Both the position numbers and the translations under genes were made by a program. The notes under the pieces were generated by a model. It was not told where the DNA came from and did no database searches. It was given only the letters and a program-made list of their open reading frames with translations. A DNA stretch of 64,000 nucleotides from NCBI RefSeq assembly GCF_020524005.1, contig NZ_JAIVKK010000003.1, forward strand, positions 590,872 to 654,871, read 5' to 3'. Of the stretch, positions 18,411 to 27,921 are shown piece after piece. Position 1 is the stretch's first letter. The number at the start of each line of letters is the position of its first letter. This DNA comes from Microbulbifer aggregans (GTDB taxonomy: Bacteria > Pseudomonadota > Gammaproteobacteria > Pseudomonadales > Cellvibrionaceae).

Positions 18411-18875
18411 CTAGCCACCCGATAAAACATTTATCGTTAAACTATAGCCTTCACCAAAAAAACAGGAATCAGGAAAGACCAAGGTAAAACCTATTTCCTC
18501 ACTATTTTTTTTCGCACTAAAACTCATGTTTTTCAGCAGTTTTTCCAAGTCAAAATAATCCACTTTATTAACGGAAAAAACCGACCTAACATCCTCGACC
18601 ATCCTTGAATACGTGTAAATTGAAAACCCCACATCACACGACCTTTTAAGAGATATAAATTTACGCTGAACCTCCAAAGACTCAGCGATAAACATTTCAT
18701 CATCTCTAAAAATTTTGGACTTCATAAACCCCTTTTCTTCGGCTTCTTCAAAGGAGTTAAACCTGATAATTTTCCCAAACCTCTCATCTGACACAATTTG
18801 ATCTGAGCACACAGACTGTGAGACAAGAAAAACAAAAAATAGATTGAATAACCTATGTATAAATAACTGAATCAT
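18411..18875 (-). CDS. Candidate immunity protein for Rhs tip A
   Basis: 154 residues with a signal peptide ([16 protein letters not shown]), so probably periplasmic. Its ATG overlaps the stop of the Rhs tip gene in an ATGA arrangement, which is the usual layout for an Rhs toxin and its cognate immunity gene. No family recognised. A periplasmic location would make sense if the toxin acts there, which is inference. Low G+C. Confidence 0.65.
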   Translation of the reverse strand: MIQLFIHRLFNLFFVFLVSQSVCSDQIVSDERFGKIIRFNSFEEAEEKGFMKSKIFRDDEMFIAESLEVQRKFISLKRSCDVGFSIYTYSRMVEDVRSVFSVNKVDYFDLEKLLKNMSFSAKKNSEEIGFTLVFPDSCFFGEGYSLTINVLSGG

Positions 18876-19873
18876 TTGTTTTCTCTGTAATACTCAATCG
18901 GCCTTCTTTCGCGATAATATAGGGTATTCCCATGTCCATAGTTCATTTTATGGGAACCTTCATGAGACAATGTTCCTATCACTGATTCAATACCGGTTAA
19001 CTGACTACACGCACAGCTTATCCCTAACTGCCTTTTCTTTTCCGACATATCATCTTTAAAGTACTCCATTCTTGGAGCAGTTGCACTTCTATAAACAAAG
19101 ATACTACCTGTACTTTTAACATGCTCTCCTTCTATCAAGCTCCAGCCAGGATTTTCTTTTGAAAAATTAATAGCCTCCTGAGTACTTGAAAAATATCTCG
19201 TAGATGAACAAGAATGAATAGTTTTACAAAAACCCATTTTTATTTCGTCTACAAATGTAGCTCTATCCAAATAGGAGACATATCTATTATTTCTCGAAGC
19301 CTTGACAGCATCGTTGTAGACGTTTCGAGGGTCATTCGGAATATTACTTAGTATCCCTCTTATCCTACTGCTTTCGGTGTCATAATCGACATCGGAGTCA
19401 TTATAAATCTGCCCAAATATGTACGATATTGTAGAATATGAAGCATACAAGGCAGCTCCTCCACCATTTAGCGTACCAAGCCCCCGAGACATAATCGAAT
19501 AACTGCCATTACCACTTCCAGTCTGAAACGCCCCAACGGCAACACCTTCAGGCACCATGCCTTCCATTGGAGCCCAAAAGCCGTTGTGGTCCGGATTATA
19601 CTGTCCGGTTTGAATGCCAAACCCATCGGTTCCAAAGCTCACGGTCACTCCGCCGCCTTCGCCAAACAGTCGGTTCTTGGCGGATTCCCAGCCTTCAGAA
19701 AGATCCTCCCTGAAATCACTCCAGCTGTAGTAACCCGTCGGGTCTGTAAGCGTCAGAGGGTTACCTTTTACGTAGCTATAGCGGTTGTAGCCCTGGGTAT
19801 CAGTAACGCCGTCAATCATTGGATCCGCCTGCAAGAACCTGCCCAGATCCGCGTCATAGATACGCCCATTCAT
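18872..19873 (-). CDS. Orphan Rhs C-terminal tip with HEXXHXXNXXH motif
   Basis: About 333 residues from the ATG at 19873. The first 48 are the conserved end of an Rhs core: [17 protein letters not shown], then [21 protein letters not shown]. The following 285 residues are a variable tip ending with [13 protein letters not shown] (H304, E305, H308, H314), a zinc-protease-like motif of metzincin spacing. There is no upstream Rhs shell: the sequence changes at 19873/19874 into an antisense fragment of the amidohydrolase gene. An open frame continues into that fragment up to 20008, but this extension is not Rhs. It is therefore a displaced cassette that may be silent or a recombination donor. 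The immunity candidate follows with a 4-base overlap. Confidence 0.75.
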   Translation of the reverse strand: MNGRIYDADLGRFLQADPMIDGVTDTQGYNRYSYVKGNPLTLTDPTGYYSWSDFREDLSEGWESAKNRLFGEGGGVTVSFGTDGFGIQTGQYNPDHNGFWAPMEGMVPEGVAVGAFQTGSGNGSYSIMSRGLGTLNGGGAALYASYSTISYIFGQIYNDSDVDYDTESSRIRGILSNIPNDPRNVYNDAVKASRNNRYVSYLDRATFVDEIKMGFCKTIHSCSSTRYFSSTQEAINFSKENPGWSLIEGEHVKSTGSIFVYRSATAPRMEYFKDDMSEKKRQLGISCACSQLTGIESVIGTLSHEGSHKMNYGHGNTLYYRERRPIEYYRENK

Positions 19874-19990
19874 AGCGCGGCGAGCAATCATTCGCCACGT
19901 TTTTATGTGGATGAAAGTGAACTCAGCGTTGGTACCGAAGCGCTGACTCAACTCACACTGGGCTATATGGCGAGTAAAGCGACCAACTAA
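19874..19990 (+). pseudogene. M20 amidohydrolase 3' fragment, copy 2
   Basis: Codes for [16 protein letters not shown] and [11 protein letters not shown] before a stop, matching the last 37 or so codons of the intact gene at 16006-17307 with a few changes. It begins exactly where the Rhs tip sequence ends. Non-functional fragment. Confidence 0.85.
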
Positions 19991-20019
19991 TCGCCGGCGG
20001 CGGGGCAACCCGCCGTCCC

Positions 20020-20390
20020 TTTTATCCTGAAGTGCGGGCTGGTCAATCTGAGCCTGGGCAGCGTCTCTGCACCGTGGGCGGTAGCCACACCGAATTTTGT
20101 ACCGATGCTGATGCTGCTGGGTTACGCCTCGGAATTCATCCTGGCCGCCTGCCGTATCAGCGATTCGGTAACCAATGCATCACCGTGATGATGAGCTATT
20201 TCGGCCTGATCGTTTCCTTCGTCACCCTCTACAAGAAAGACCTGAGAATCGGCACACCGATTGCGACCATAATTCCGCACTCAATCTACCTCTTTATCGG
20301 CTGGACTGCGCTCTTCTTCCTGTGGGTGTTTGTTGCCGGCTTGCCGGTGGGGCCGGGTGCGGCGACTTACTTCACTATGTCAGCTGAGCC
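20020..20390 (+). pseudogene. AbgT-family transporter remnant, copy 2
   Basis: Same C-terminal piece as at 17341-17701 but better preserved: [20 protein letters not shown], then [22 protein letters not shown], a frameshift near 20185, then MMSYFGLIVSFVTLYKKDLR and LFFLWVFVAGLPVGPGAATYF. Because both copies share the break after SVTNA, the gene was already broken before the duplication. Confidence 0.8.
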
Positions 20391-20406
20391 ACCTCGCACG
20401 CACACA

Positions 20407-20438
20407 GAAACCGCGCCAGAGGGCGCGGTTTCTTATTG
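20407..20438 (+). terminator. Hairpin after AbgT remnant copy 2
   Basis: GAAACCGCGCC, short loop, GGCGCGGTTTC, then TTATTG. A decayed version (ACCGCGCCATCTGGCGCGACC) follows copy 1 near 17724-17746, so this was probably the original terminator of the transporter gene. Confidence 0.6.
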
Positions 20439-20563
20439 TAGCTAAACCAACCATCTGGTAGCGCAACATCGAAGAATCACATCGAACTCTTTTAGGCATT
20501 ATTAGGTATTAGAATGAAATCAACCCGCCACGAAAGATCACAGTTATACCCATAAACCTAAAT

Positions 20564-21205
20564 TCACTTACTCAATTCTACACATTGAGAAATCTCGCCT
20601 AAACGCTCGTCCATAGACAATCTAATTTCTTTTAGATCATTAGCTTCAAGATGATTTAGCAGCTTTTCTTCCAAAGAGATAGCCATTTCATATCCGATCG
20701 TACCCTTATTCACCATTTTCGAATAAACCATAAGCCAAAAATAGGAATCACTGTATCTCTCACTCTTGAAATAGTAATCCATCAAAACTCGTGCTGCCTG
20801 CCTTACACCTAGAGATGCGGAAATTTTCAAGCCATTGAGCGCGGAAGGCGAGAACTCATTTTTAGAAAATCCATCTGTTTCCTCTTCCGCAAGATAGAAA
20901 AAAGCAATTTGCCTAAAATGGCAGTAGTCGCTAGCCGAAATGTCTCTCAAATATTGTAACGCCAACTCTTTATCTACAGCTTTATGCGTTCTATAAAATA
21001 AATAGGTGTGAACTTTTGCCTCTCCAGAAACCAGCTCATCCTTAGATCCTATAGCAGTATCCAACAACTCAACAACGCGACTTGTATTACCACCTTCAAT
21101 CGCTTCTCTATATAACGCCAAAAACTCAGATCGCGTTTCCTGAGACAGACATACGGGAGAAAAAAACAAGCAAGCCATCAAAAATAGACTGGAAAATCTA
21201 TACAT
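20564..21205 (-). CDS. Secreted helical-repeat protein, candidate immunity protein of Rhs cassette B
   Basis: 213 residues with a signal peptide (RFSSLFLMACLFFSPVCLS). The mature part is alpha-helical with TPR/Sel1-like spacing (LALQYLRDISASDY, ALNGLKISASLGVRQAARVL), but the repeats are divergent. It starts 17 bases after the truncated Rhs gene, in the place of an immunity gene. Low G+C. Function is inferred from position only. Confidence 0.6.
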   Translation of the reverse strand: MYRFSSLFLMACLFFSPVCLSQETRSEFLALYREAIEGGNTSRVVELLDTAIGSKDELVSGEAKVHTYLFYRTHKAVDKELALQYLRDISASDYCHFRQIAFFYLAEEETDGFSKNEFSPSALNGLKISASLGVRQAARVLMDYYFKSERYSDSYFWLMVYSKMVNKGTIGYEMAISLEEKLLNHLEANDLKEIRLSMDERLGEISQCVELSK

Positions 21206-21222
21206 AAACTAAATCCCTGAAA

Positions 21223-22307
21223 TTATTTATTCCCGTAAAAATCCAGCATCTTACCAATATGCTCTCTAACTTTCCCAGACTCATCGCCATCCCCTACCCA
21301 CCATTCAATTGTACCCGCAACTGGACCATGATCATTGCGGCCTGTCAGGTCCCCAACCTTATCCCACGTATCTGCCCTGGCGAGCAGGGTGCTGTTCAGG
21401 CTGTTTTTGGCCAATTGGGTATCGAGCCGGCCCGTTGCGCTGTCATAGCCATGGTCAACGCGAACCAGGCCATTCACAACGTCAAAAGCGGCGACCTGAC
21501 CACGGGTATTGACATCGACAATACGGTACAACTCATTGCCGGATGCGATATCTTTTACATAGCGAAGATGACCCGTACTTGTGTAGTAGCTCTGAACACC
21601 ACTGGTTATCGCTTTCCCTGCATTGACAAGCGTTTTATCCAGCGCATCATACTGGCGGTACGGTCGCCCAAGGCCATCGTAACTTGTAGTGCTTACATAC
21701 TCGCCTTCCGCCCCGCTCTTACCAACAACACTGGCAACGGCGCTCGAACGGCCATAGGAGTCATAGGAGTAGAGCTCACAGTACTCGGCAGACCCAAGAT
21801 AGCACTGCTCATCTGAGCTGCTTTGGGAGTGAACTACTGCGGTGATCTTACCCAGGGCATTCGCAACCGTTTCACCAGCAGCCCCTTTTTCGTCATAGTA
21901 CCAGCGCGTATGGAACTCTTCTTTTGCCCCACCCGCTTTAAAATCCGTACGGCGAATCGGGCGACCATACTGGTCGGAGTCTGTAGCCGTTTTTTGATTA
22001 TCGGCATTGGTCTGGACGATAACATCGCCATAAGCATTGTATTCATGCTGCCATGTCCCTTTATCAGGATCTGTCATTGCAGCCTTTCTGCCACGCTTAT
22101 CGTATTCGGTCGAAATCGTAATATTCAGCGCTTCGCCAGTCCGGCCATGGTTGATGATTTTATCCACCAGACCCGCCGCCGCGTATTGGTACTCGATTTT
22201 CCCCGACTGTGATCGAGAACATACATGGTTTCACCGAGGTTTTTTTCATTATTTGCATATGTGTTTTTAATTTCTAAGAAAATCTCTCCCACCAAAATTA
22301 AATACCG
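21223..22307 (-). pseudogene. Rhs core fragment, frameshifted and truncated (cassette B)
   Basis: Contains YD/RHS repeats (YDKRGRKAAMTDPDKGTW, YDSYGRSSAVASV, YDGLGRPYRQYDA, YDSATGRLD). The longest frame runs 22167-21223 (314 residues). Rhs sequence continues upstream in another frame (NNEKNLGETMYVLDHS) to about 22307, so a frameshift lies near 22205. The downstream end jumps from the core (LTGRNDHGPVAG) straight into a 30-residue tail ending FYGNK; the GRFLQADP and DPTGY region and most of a toxin tip are missing. Upstream it abuts an antisense amidohydrolase fragment. Non-functional as a toxin. Confidence 0.8.
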
Positions 22308-22510
22308 ATCTCCGGCTTCTTTTACTTCCTCGGCATCACCCCCAAGGGCACCGGCGCGGCGACCGCGGCCAGCAATCATTCACCACGTTTTATGTAGATA
22401 AAAGTGCACTCTGCGTTAGTGTCAACACGCTTACTCAACTCACACTGGACTACATGGCGAGTAAAGTGTCCAACTGGTGGCCGACGGTGGGCAACCCGCC
22501 GTCCCTGCCC
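22308..22510 (+). pseudogene. M20 amidohydrolase 3' fragment, copy 3
   Basis: Begins with the equivalent of SGFFYFLGITPKGTGAATAA and runs through a frameshifted NHSPRFYVD region to MASKVSN, then a mutated hairpin (GGTGGGCAACCCGCC). It matches bases 17138-17335 of the intact copy but is the most diverged. No transporter remnant follows; an unrelated gene starts at 22639. Confidence 0.8.
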
Positions 22511-22638
22511 CAAACTCACCCGAAGCACTCCTTCTAATGAAGCCGCCTGACATAGCAAACGGTTACTAGCCGAACCGTCTTATTGAACGAATCCCACCGG
22601 AAACCGACTACAACTTAACGAGTAACGGAGACCGCCCC

Positions 22639-23685
22639 ATGAGCCTGAACCAGTCCAAAGATCACAATCGCCGCCTGGTCCTCGCGTCTCGCCCCGTAGG
22701 CGCGCCGAGCCCGGATAATTTTCGCCTCGAGCAGGCTGATATTCCCCGCCCAGCAGATGGGCAGGTGTTGTTGCGTACCGTATTTCTTTCCCTCGATCCC
22801 TATATGCGCGGCCGTATGAGTGACGCACCGTCCTATGCCGAACCAGTGGCCATTGGCGATGTAATGGTGGGCGGTACCGTGAATCGAGTGGTAGAGTCGC
22901 GCCTCGATGGGTTTGAGACCGGCGACTGGGTACTGTCCTATACCTGTGGCTGGCAGGACTACGCACTCTCGGACGGCGAGATGCTGGTCAACCTCGGTAA
23001 AAATCCCCCACAACCGTCGCTGGCACTGGGGATACTCGGTATGCCGGGTTTCACCGCCTACATGGGCCTACTGGATATTGGCGCCCCGAAAGAAGGCGAA
23101 ACTCTTGTGGTCGCATCCGCGACCGGACCGGTGGGCGCAACCGTAGGCCAGATCGGCAAACTTAAAGGCTGTCGTACCGTCGGGGTTGCCGGTGGTGCAG
23201 AGAAATGTCGCTTCGCGGTGGAGGAACTGGGCTTCGATGCGTGCATCGACCACTACGCAGATGATTTCGCTGAACAACTGGCTGCCGCATGCCCGAGCGG
23301 GATCGATGTGTACTACGAGAATGTCGGAGGCAAGGTTTTAGACGGCGTGTTGCCGCTGTTGAACACCGGTGCACGCGTTCCGGTATGCGGGCTGATCTCC
23401 CAATACAACGCCACCAACCTGCCCGAAGGGCCGGATCGGCTGGGGATGCTGATGGGATTGATTCTGGTCAAACGTCTGAAAGTCCAGGGGTTCATCATTT
23501 TTGATGATTACGGGCACCGCTACGACGAGTTTTACCAGGAAATGTCCCGCTGGTACGCCGAGGGTAAAATCAAATACCGCGAACAGATCGTCGACAACCT
23601 TGAGCAGGCCCCTGAAGCATTTATCGGTATGCTGGAAGGCAAGAACTTCGGCAAGCTGGTGATCCGGGTCGGCAGCGACGACTGA
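22639..23685 (+). CDS. curA: NADPH-dependent 2-alkenal/curcumin-type reductase (MDR family)
   Basis: A 348-residue zinc-free medium-chain reductase. Family blocks are VFLSLDPYMRGRMSD near residue 55, GDVMVGGTVNRVV, and the nucleotide-binding ATGPVGATVGQIGKLKG. It is close to E. coli CurA/YncB and leukotriene B4 12-hydroxydehydrogenase-like proteins. The expected reaction is reduction of the carbon-carbon double bond of enals and enones with NADPH, in the cytoplasm. It is followed 49 bases later by a DJ-1 family gene, so both may serve in carbonyl stress defence. The start ATG follows a purine-rich GGAGA. Confidence 0.88.
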   Translation: MSLNQSKDHNRRLVLASRPVGAPSPDNFRLEQADIPRPADGQVLLRTVFLSLDPYMRGRMSDAPSYAEPVAIGDVMVGGTVNRVVESRLDGFETGDWVLSYTCGWQDYALSDGEMLVNLGKNPPQPSLALGILGMPGFTAYMGLLDIGAPKEGETLVVASATGPVGATVGQIGKLKGCRTVGVAGGAEKCRFAVEELGFDACIDHYADDFAEQLAAACPSGIDVYYENVGGKVLDGVLPLLNTGARVPVCGLISQYNATNLPEGPDRLGMLMGLILVKRLKVQGFIIFDDYGHRYDEFYQEMSRWYAEGKIKYREQIVDNLEQAPEAFIGMLEGKNFGKLVIRVGSDD

Positions 23686-23734
23686 ATTACCCGAAATCTA
23701 TTCCAACCTGAAATGCAGTAACGCAGGTAAGCCT

Positions 23735-24415
23735 ATGAAAATTCTGATGGTGCTCACTTCCCACGACCAGCTCGGAGACACCGGCCACAAAACCGGCTTC
23801 TGGCTGGAGGAGTTTGCCGCCCCCTATTACGTCTTTAAGGATGCGGGTGCCGATATCACGCTGGCGTCCCCCAAAGGTGGCCAACCGCCGCTGGATCCCA
23901 AAAGTGACGACCCGGATGCACAGACCGACGCCACCCGACGATTCGCCACAGACACAGAAAGCAAGGCGCAGTTGGCCAACACGCTTCCCCTGGCGGAGGT
24001 CAATGCCGACGCATTCGACGCCGTGTTTTATCCCGGGGGACATGGACCTCTTTGGGACCTTGCGGAAAACGAACACTCGATCGAGCTGATCGAGCAGTTC
24101 TTCACCGCGAAAAAGCCGGTAGCCGCGGTGTGCCACGCCCCGGGCGTATTCCGTCATGTACGGGCAGAAAACGGTATTTCACTGGTTGCGGGCAAGGAAG
24201 TGACCGGATTCAGCAACAGTGAAGAGGAGGCGGTGGGGCTCACCGATGTGGTGCCTTTTCTGGTCGAAGACATGCTGCAGAAAAATGGCGGCCACTACAG
24301 TAAAGCAAATGACTGGGAGGGCCACGTCGTACGTGACGGTCTGCTGATCACAGGCCAGAACCCCGCCTCCTCCGAAGGTACGGCGAGAGTATTATTGGAT
24401 GCGCTGTCTGGCTGA
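23735..24415 (+). CDS. DJ-1/PfpI family protein (Hsp31-like)
   Basis: 226 residues, class I glutamine amidotransferase-like fold. The start is MKILMVLTSHDQLG, with an AGGTAAG box. Active-site features are E25/E26 in GFWLEEF, the GGHGPLWDL loop and the nucleophile elbow AVCHAPG (C133, H134). This matches Hsp31/YhbO-type glyoxalases or chaperones rather than true peptidases. It probably shares a transcript with the reductase before it and ends at a strong terminator. Confidence 0.88.
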   Translation: MKILMVLTSHDQLGDTGHKTGFWLEEFAAPYYVFKDAGADITLASPKGGQPPLDPKSDDPDAQTDATRRFATDTESKAQLANTLPLAEVNADAFDAVFYPGGHGPLWDLAENEHSIELIEQFFTAKKPVAAVCHAPGVFRHVRAENGISLVAGKEVTGFSNSEEEAVGLTDVVPFLVEDMLQKNGGHYSKANDWEGHVVRDGLLITGQNPASSEGTARVLLDALSG

Positions 24416-24438
24416 TGCATCTGGTACTCACTAAAACT

Positions 24439-24473
24439 AAAAAAATGGCCGGTATCCATACCGGCCATTTTTT
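24439..24473 (+). terminator. Strong bidirectional terminator
   Basis: Stem ATGGCCGGTAT / ATACCGGCCAT with a two-base loop, with A-run before and T-run after. Serves the DJ-1 gene on the plus strand and can serve the converging minus-strand gene at 24534. Confidence 0.9.
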
Positions 24474-24533
24474 ATTTTCGCCATCGCGGCAAACGAATTT
24501 TACTCAACCCAGTTTGCCGTGAATGGTCACCAC

Positions 24534-26117
24534 TCAGTGCGCGCGAGCGCGGCGTGATTTCATCAGTTCTTTATACCGCGCAGCACTACTGCTGGTTACG
24601 GTGCTGGTAGTGGTGGCAGACAGGGTGCGCAACATCACCGGCTGTACTTCAGCAGTACTCGCACAGTCTTCCAACAGGCAGCTCAGAATAAACTGACGGT
24701 CGTCCAGCTCCTGGAAACGACGCAGTTCACCGGTTACCGGGTCTTCGACAAAGAAGGGCTCATCCTCTCCCGTGCTCAGGTTGCGTTCAACGCCGGTCAG
24801 GAATGGGGAAAGCACAGCTACTTCTCCAGCAGCACGCTGTTCCACATGATTGAATTCCGTATCGGTTTCCGTACCGTGGCAACCGCTACAGGTGTTCAGG
24901 CTGACAATATGGCGGGCTTCATTGTTCTCGATGCCCGGGCCATCCCAAGCGGAGATAGGCATTGCGAACGCGCCGATTTCCACGTCGGAAGCGCCACCCA
25001 GCAGCGGCTCACCGGCAAACGTCAGCGGCACTTCATAGCTGCCGTCGAGGATTTCGGCTTCCGCACTGTTCACATAATCGGCAAACAGTTGAGTACCGTT
25101 CACAGAATCGGCCGGGGTCTGGGCCACAGTGGCCGGTTCCAGCAGGCCGGTTTCTGCGCTCAGTTTGAACTCGCGCAACTGCCAGGGATCATCAAACGGC
25201 AATTCATTGGTACGCAGCTGGTTCAGAGCGCTGCCATTGGGCTTATGGGGAACCACATTTTTGCCAGTGAAACGGCTGGTGAGTTCGATCAGTTGCTGGT
25301 TGTACTGTTCGCCAAACTCGAGAGCACCGAGGGCATGGAAAGCCTCCGCCCACTCCAGCAACTCCTCTTCTGAGTTGGCTTCCAGGCCGTACTCAAAGAT
25401 CACCTTGGCCGGCAGCGTGCCGCCATTCGAAGGCTGATTGAAGCTGAAGACAAAGCGCGCCTCACCACCGCTGATTACATTCCCTGCGGCGTCACGCTTG
25501 TGCAGGTCCGGGCGGTAGGCGATGGCGAGCAGGCGGAACACCTCGATGTCGAAGTTGAGCGCATCGCTGGTGCCCTGGCTCATGCTAAAGCTCCGGCCAC
25601 GCCAAGGTTCGATAATCAACGAATTGATCCCAGGGCGTACGCCAACCACATCCTCGTTGATCACCTGCTGGTTGAGGAAGCTGTTGAGCCAGTGCATGAC
25701 AAACACTTCTTTCTCAGCATCGGTCGGGTTTTCCTGCGGCATCATCTGTTCAATCAGATGGTTCCAGGACAGGGCACCGCTGATCGCGTGCTCGGAGTCC
25801 ACGACGGAGAGGTCGCGGATCATCAGTTCTTTTTCGATCACCACTTCGTGAAATTCCGGCAGGCACTCGCCGTCGAGCGTCCATTCGCCCCACTCGCTGC
25901 TGTGAGTGGAAGGCTGGGAATTCTGGTTCCACCATTTTGCGGTGTAGCGCTGCGTGCCCTCCACCACCTGGGCGCCTGCGGCATACGCGTTGGCGGGCAC
26001 CCACTCGGATACGCCGGAGCAGCTGACTTGTACAGTCTGCGCCGACGCGGAAAAAGAACATGTGGCGGCAACCGCCAGGGCCAACGCGGACGCGCCGGCG
26101 CGGAAAGATTGGTACAT
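24534..26117 (-). CDS. Secreted CBM5/12 + CxxCH protein (third of its kind)
   Basis: 527 residues from the ATG at 26117, which gives a clean signal peptide (SALALAVAATCSFSASA). Longer in-frame starts add a basic, non-signal stretch and are rejected. Here the CBM5/12-type module (YTAKWWNQNSQPS, first cysteine in VQVSC) is at the N-terminus, about residues 25-85, the reverse of the two operon proteins. The large middle part is unknown. CSGCH at 410-414 is a single c-type haem motif, in a context (NEARHIVSLNTC) that resembles a cytochrome c domain. The C-terminus is serine/threonine-rich, then basic. It stands alone between two terminators. A chitin- or polysaccharide-targeted redox protein is a reasonable guess. 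Confidence 0.8.
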   Translation of the reverse strand: MYQSFRAGASALALAVAATCSFSASAQTVQVSCSGVSEWVPANAYAAGAQVVEGTQRYTAKWWNQNSQPSTHSSEWGEWTLDGECLPEFHEVVIEKELMIRDLSVVDSEHAISGALSWNHLIEQMMPQENPTDAEKEVFVMHWLNSFLNQQVINEDVVGVRPGINSLIIEPWRGRSFSMSQGTSDALNFDIEVFRLLAIAYRPDLHKRDAAGNVISGGEARFVFSFNQPSNGGTLPAKVIFEYGLEANSEEELLEWAEAFHALGALEFGEQYNQQLIELTSRFTGKNVVPHKPNGSALNQLRTNELPFDDPWQLREFKLSAETGLLEPATVAQTPADSVNGTQLFADYVNSAEAEILDGSYEVPLTFAGEPLLGGASDVEIGAFAMPISAWDGPGIENNEARHIVSLNTCSGCHGTETDTEFNHVEQRAAGEVAVLSPFLTGVERNLSTGEDEPFFVEDPVTGELRRFQELDDRQFILSCLLEDCASTAEVQPVMLRTLSATTTSTVTSSSAARYKELMKSRRARAH

Positions 26118-26405
26118 AACTCTGTCCCTACTGCAGGATCGCGTGCGACCCCTGGTACTACACATGTGCGCCCACTCCGGACGCACTTGAAAAGCCTGGA
26201 CTACACACAGGCGAACCACTTCACACCAAAACCTCAAATGACAACGCTGTCATTGGCGTGAAAAATACTAATACCAGTGGGTCACCGAAGTCATACGATA
26301 TAAAGTCAGGTAAGACAGGATGAGAGAAGAAGGAGTTTGGAATAGGAAGCTGTGGCAGCCACAAGTCGCGAGCTGGCACAGCTTTCCACGTAAGTAGCAG
26401 CTCAC

Positions 26406-26434
26406 AAAAAAAGCGGACTAAAAGTCCGCTTTTC
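26406..26434 (-). terminator. Terminator of rhlE
   Basis: Stem AAAGCGGACT / AGTCCGCTTT with loop AAA; a seven-T run follows on the minus strand. Confidence 0.9.
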
Positions 26435-26460
26435 AGAAAAATGCCGCCTGTTCTGTTCGA

Positions 26461-27921
26461 TCAGGCCGTTTCGCTCCGACGTGGGCGACGCGGGCGACTG
26501 CGTTGCTCAGAGCCTCCGGCGCGGTTGCCGTCCTGACGATTACCGTTGCGGTTACCGTTGCTGGAGGAACGCGTATTTTTGTCCGAGCGTTCGCCACGCG
26601 CCTGCTGGTTGCCACGACCTTCAGAGCGCTCAGAGCGGTTGCCTTGACGACCTTCGCCACTACCGGACCGGTTGCCAGCGTTATTCCCACCAGAACCGTT
26701 ACGACGGCTCGATGGCTTCTTGCGCGGGGCGCCATCGCGGCGAACCTGCGCTCCGCGCCCTGCTTTACCACCGGACTCTGGCAGCTGGTGATCGGGTTCG
26801 AAACCTTCGATCTCTTCGCGCTCGATCTGCTTATTGATCAGCTTCTCAATATCGCGCAGCTGCTTGATTTCATCCGCAGAAACCAGGGATACCGCCTGGC
26901 CACGTGCGCCTGCGCGGCCGGTACGGCCAATACGGTGCACGTAATCTTCCGGAACATTCGGCAGGTCGAAGTTCACTACCTGCGGCAGCTGGTCGATGTC
27001 GATGCCGCGGGCTGCAATATCGGTGGCCACAAGAATCTGTACTTTACCGGACTTGAAGTCCGCCAGGGCTTTGGTACGCGCATTCTGGCTCTTGTTGCCG
27101 TGAATCGCCGCCGCACTGATTTTGCCACTCTCCAGCTGCTTCACCAGTCGGTTAGCACCGTGCTTGGTGCGGCTGAATACCAGCGCCTGGTGCCAGTTGT
27201 TTTCGCGAATCAGATGGCTCAGCAGAGCCGGCTTGCGCGCCTTGTCCACCGGGTGCAATTTCTGGCGCACGGTTTCGGTGGTGGTATTGCGCGGGCTTAC
27301 ATCAATTTCTACCGGATCGTTCACCAGCCCTTTGGCCAGTGCGCGAATTTCCGGAGAGAAAGTCGCGGAGAACAGCAGGTTCTGACGCTTTGCCGGCAGG
27401 ATGCGCAGAATTTTTTTGATGTCGTGGATAAAGCCCATATCGAGCATACGATCCGCTTCATCCAGCACCAGAGCTTCCAGGCGATCAAACTTGATCGCGC
27501 GCTGGTTGAACAGGTCGAGCAAACGGCCCGGGGTGGCTACAAGAATGTCCGCTCCGCCGCGCAGGCGCATCATTTGCGGATTGATTTTCACACCGCCAAA
27601 TACCACAGAGTGGCGCATGGGAAGGTGTTGGCTGTAGCTCTGTACATTGTCGAACACCTGCGCCGCCAGCTCGCGGGTTGGAGTCAACACCAGAGCCCGC
27701 ACCTGGTTGCTGCGCGCACGCTCGCCAGCGCTGAGCCGGTGCAGCAGAGGCAGGGTAAAGCCCGCCGTTTTACCGGTGCCAGTCTGTGCGGCCGCCATTA
27801 CATCGCCGCCGCGCATGACCACCGGGATGGCCTGGGACTGAATCGGGGTAGGTTGGGTATAGCCCTGCTCCGCTACGGCGCGGGCCAATTCCGGCGCAAG
27901 GCCGAGGTCTTCAAATAACAT
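26461..27921 (-). CDS. rhlE: DEAD-box RNA helicase RhlE
   Basis: 486 residues from the ATG at 27921 ([20 protein letters not shown] is the Q-motif region). Motifs in order: [12 protein letters not shown] (Walker A), [27 protein letters not shown], then [11 protein letters not shown] and [10 protein letters not shown] of the second RecA domain. The C-terminal 110 residues are basic and rich in G, R, N and S, a low-complexity RNA-binding tail as in RhlE. It acts in RNA remodelling, such as ribosome assembly or mRNA decay and cold adaptation. A long non-coding stretch lies upstream. Confidence 0.95.
   Translation of the reverse strand: MLFEDLGLAPELARAVAEQGYTQPTPIQSQAIPVVMRGGDVMAAAQTGTGKTAGFTLPLLHRLSAGERARSNQVRALVLTPTRELAAQVFDNVQSYSQHLPMRHSVVFGGVKINPQMMRLRGGADILVATPGRLLDLFNQRAIKFDRLEALVLDEADRMLDMGFIHDIKKILRILPAKRQNLLFSATFSPEIRALAKGLVNDPVEIDVSPRNTTTETVRQKLHPVDKARKPALLSHLIRENNWHQALVFSRTKHGANRLVKQLESGKISAAAIHGNKSQNARTKALADFKSGKVQILVATDIAARGIDIDQLPQVVNFDLPNVPEDYVHRIGRTGRAGARGQAVSLVSADEIKQLRDIEKLINKQIEREEIEGFEPDHQLPESGGKAGRGAQVRRDGAPRKKPSSRRNGSGGNNAGNRSGSGEGRQGNRSERSEGRGNQQARGERSDKNTRSSSNGNRNGNRQDGNRAGGSEQRSRPRRPRRSETA

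Noticed and set aside
19874..20008. N-terminal extension of the Rhs tip frame into the amidohydrolase fragment
   Set aside because: The 45 extra residues are antisense translation of the duplicated amidohydrolase end, not Rhs sequence.
26503..27918. 471-codon plus-strand frame opposite rhlE
   Set aside because: All helicase motifs are on the minus strand; the frame mirrors their codon pattern.
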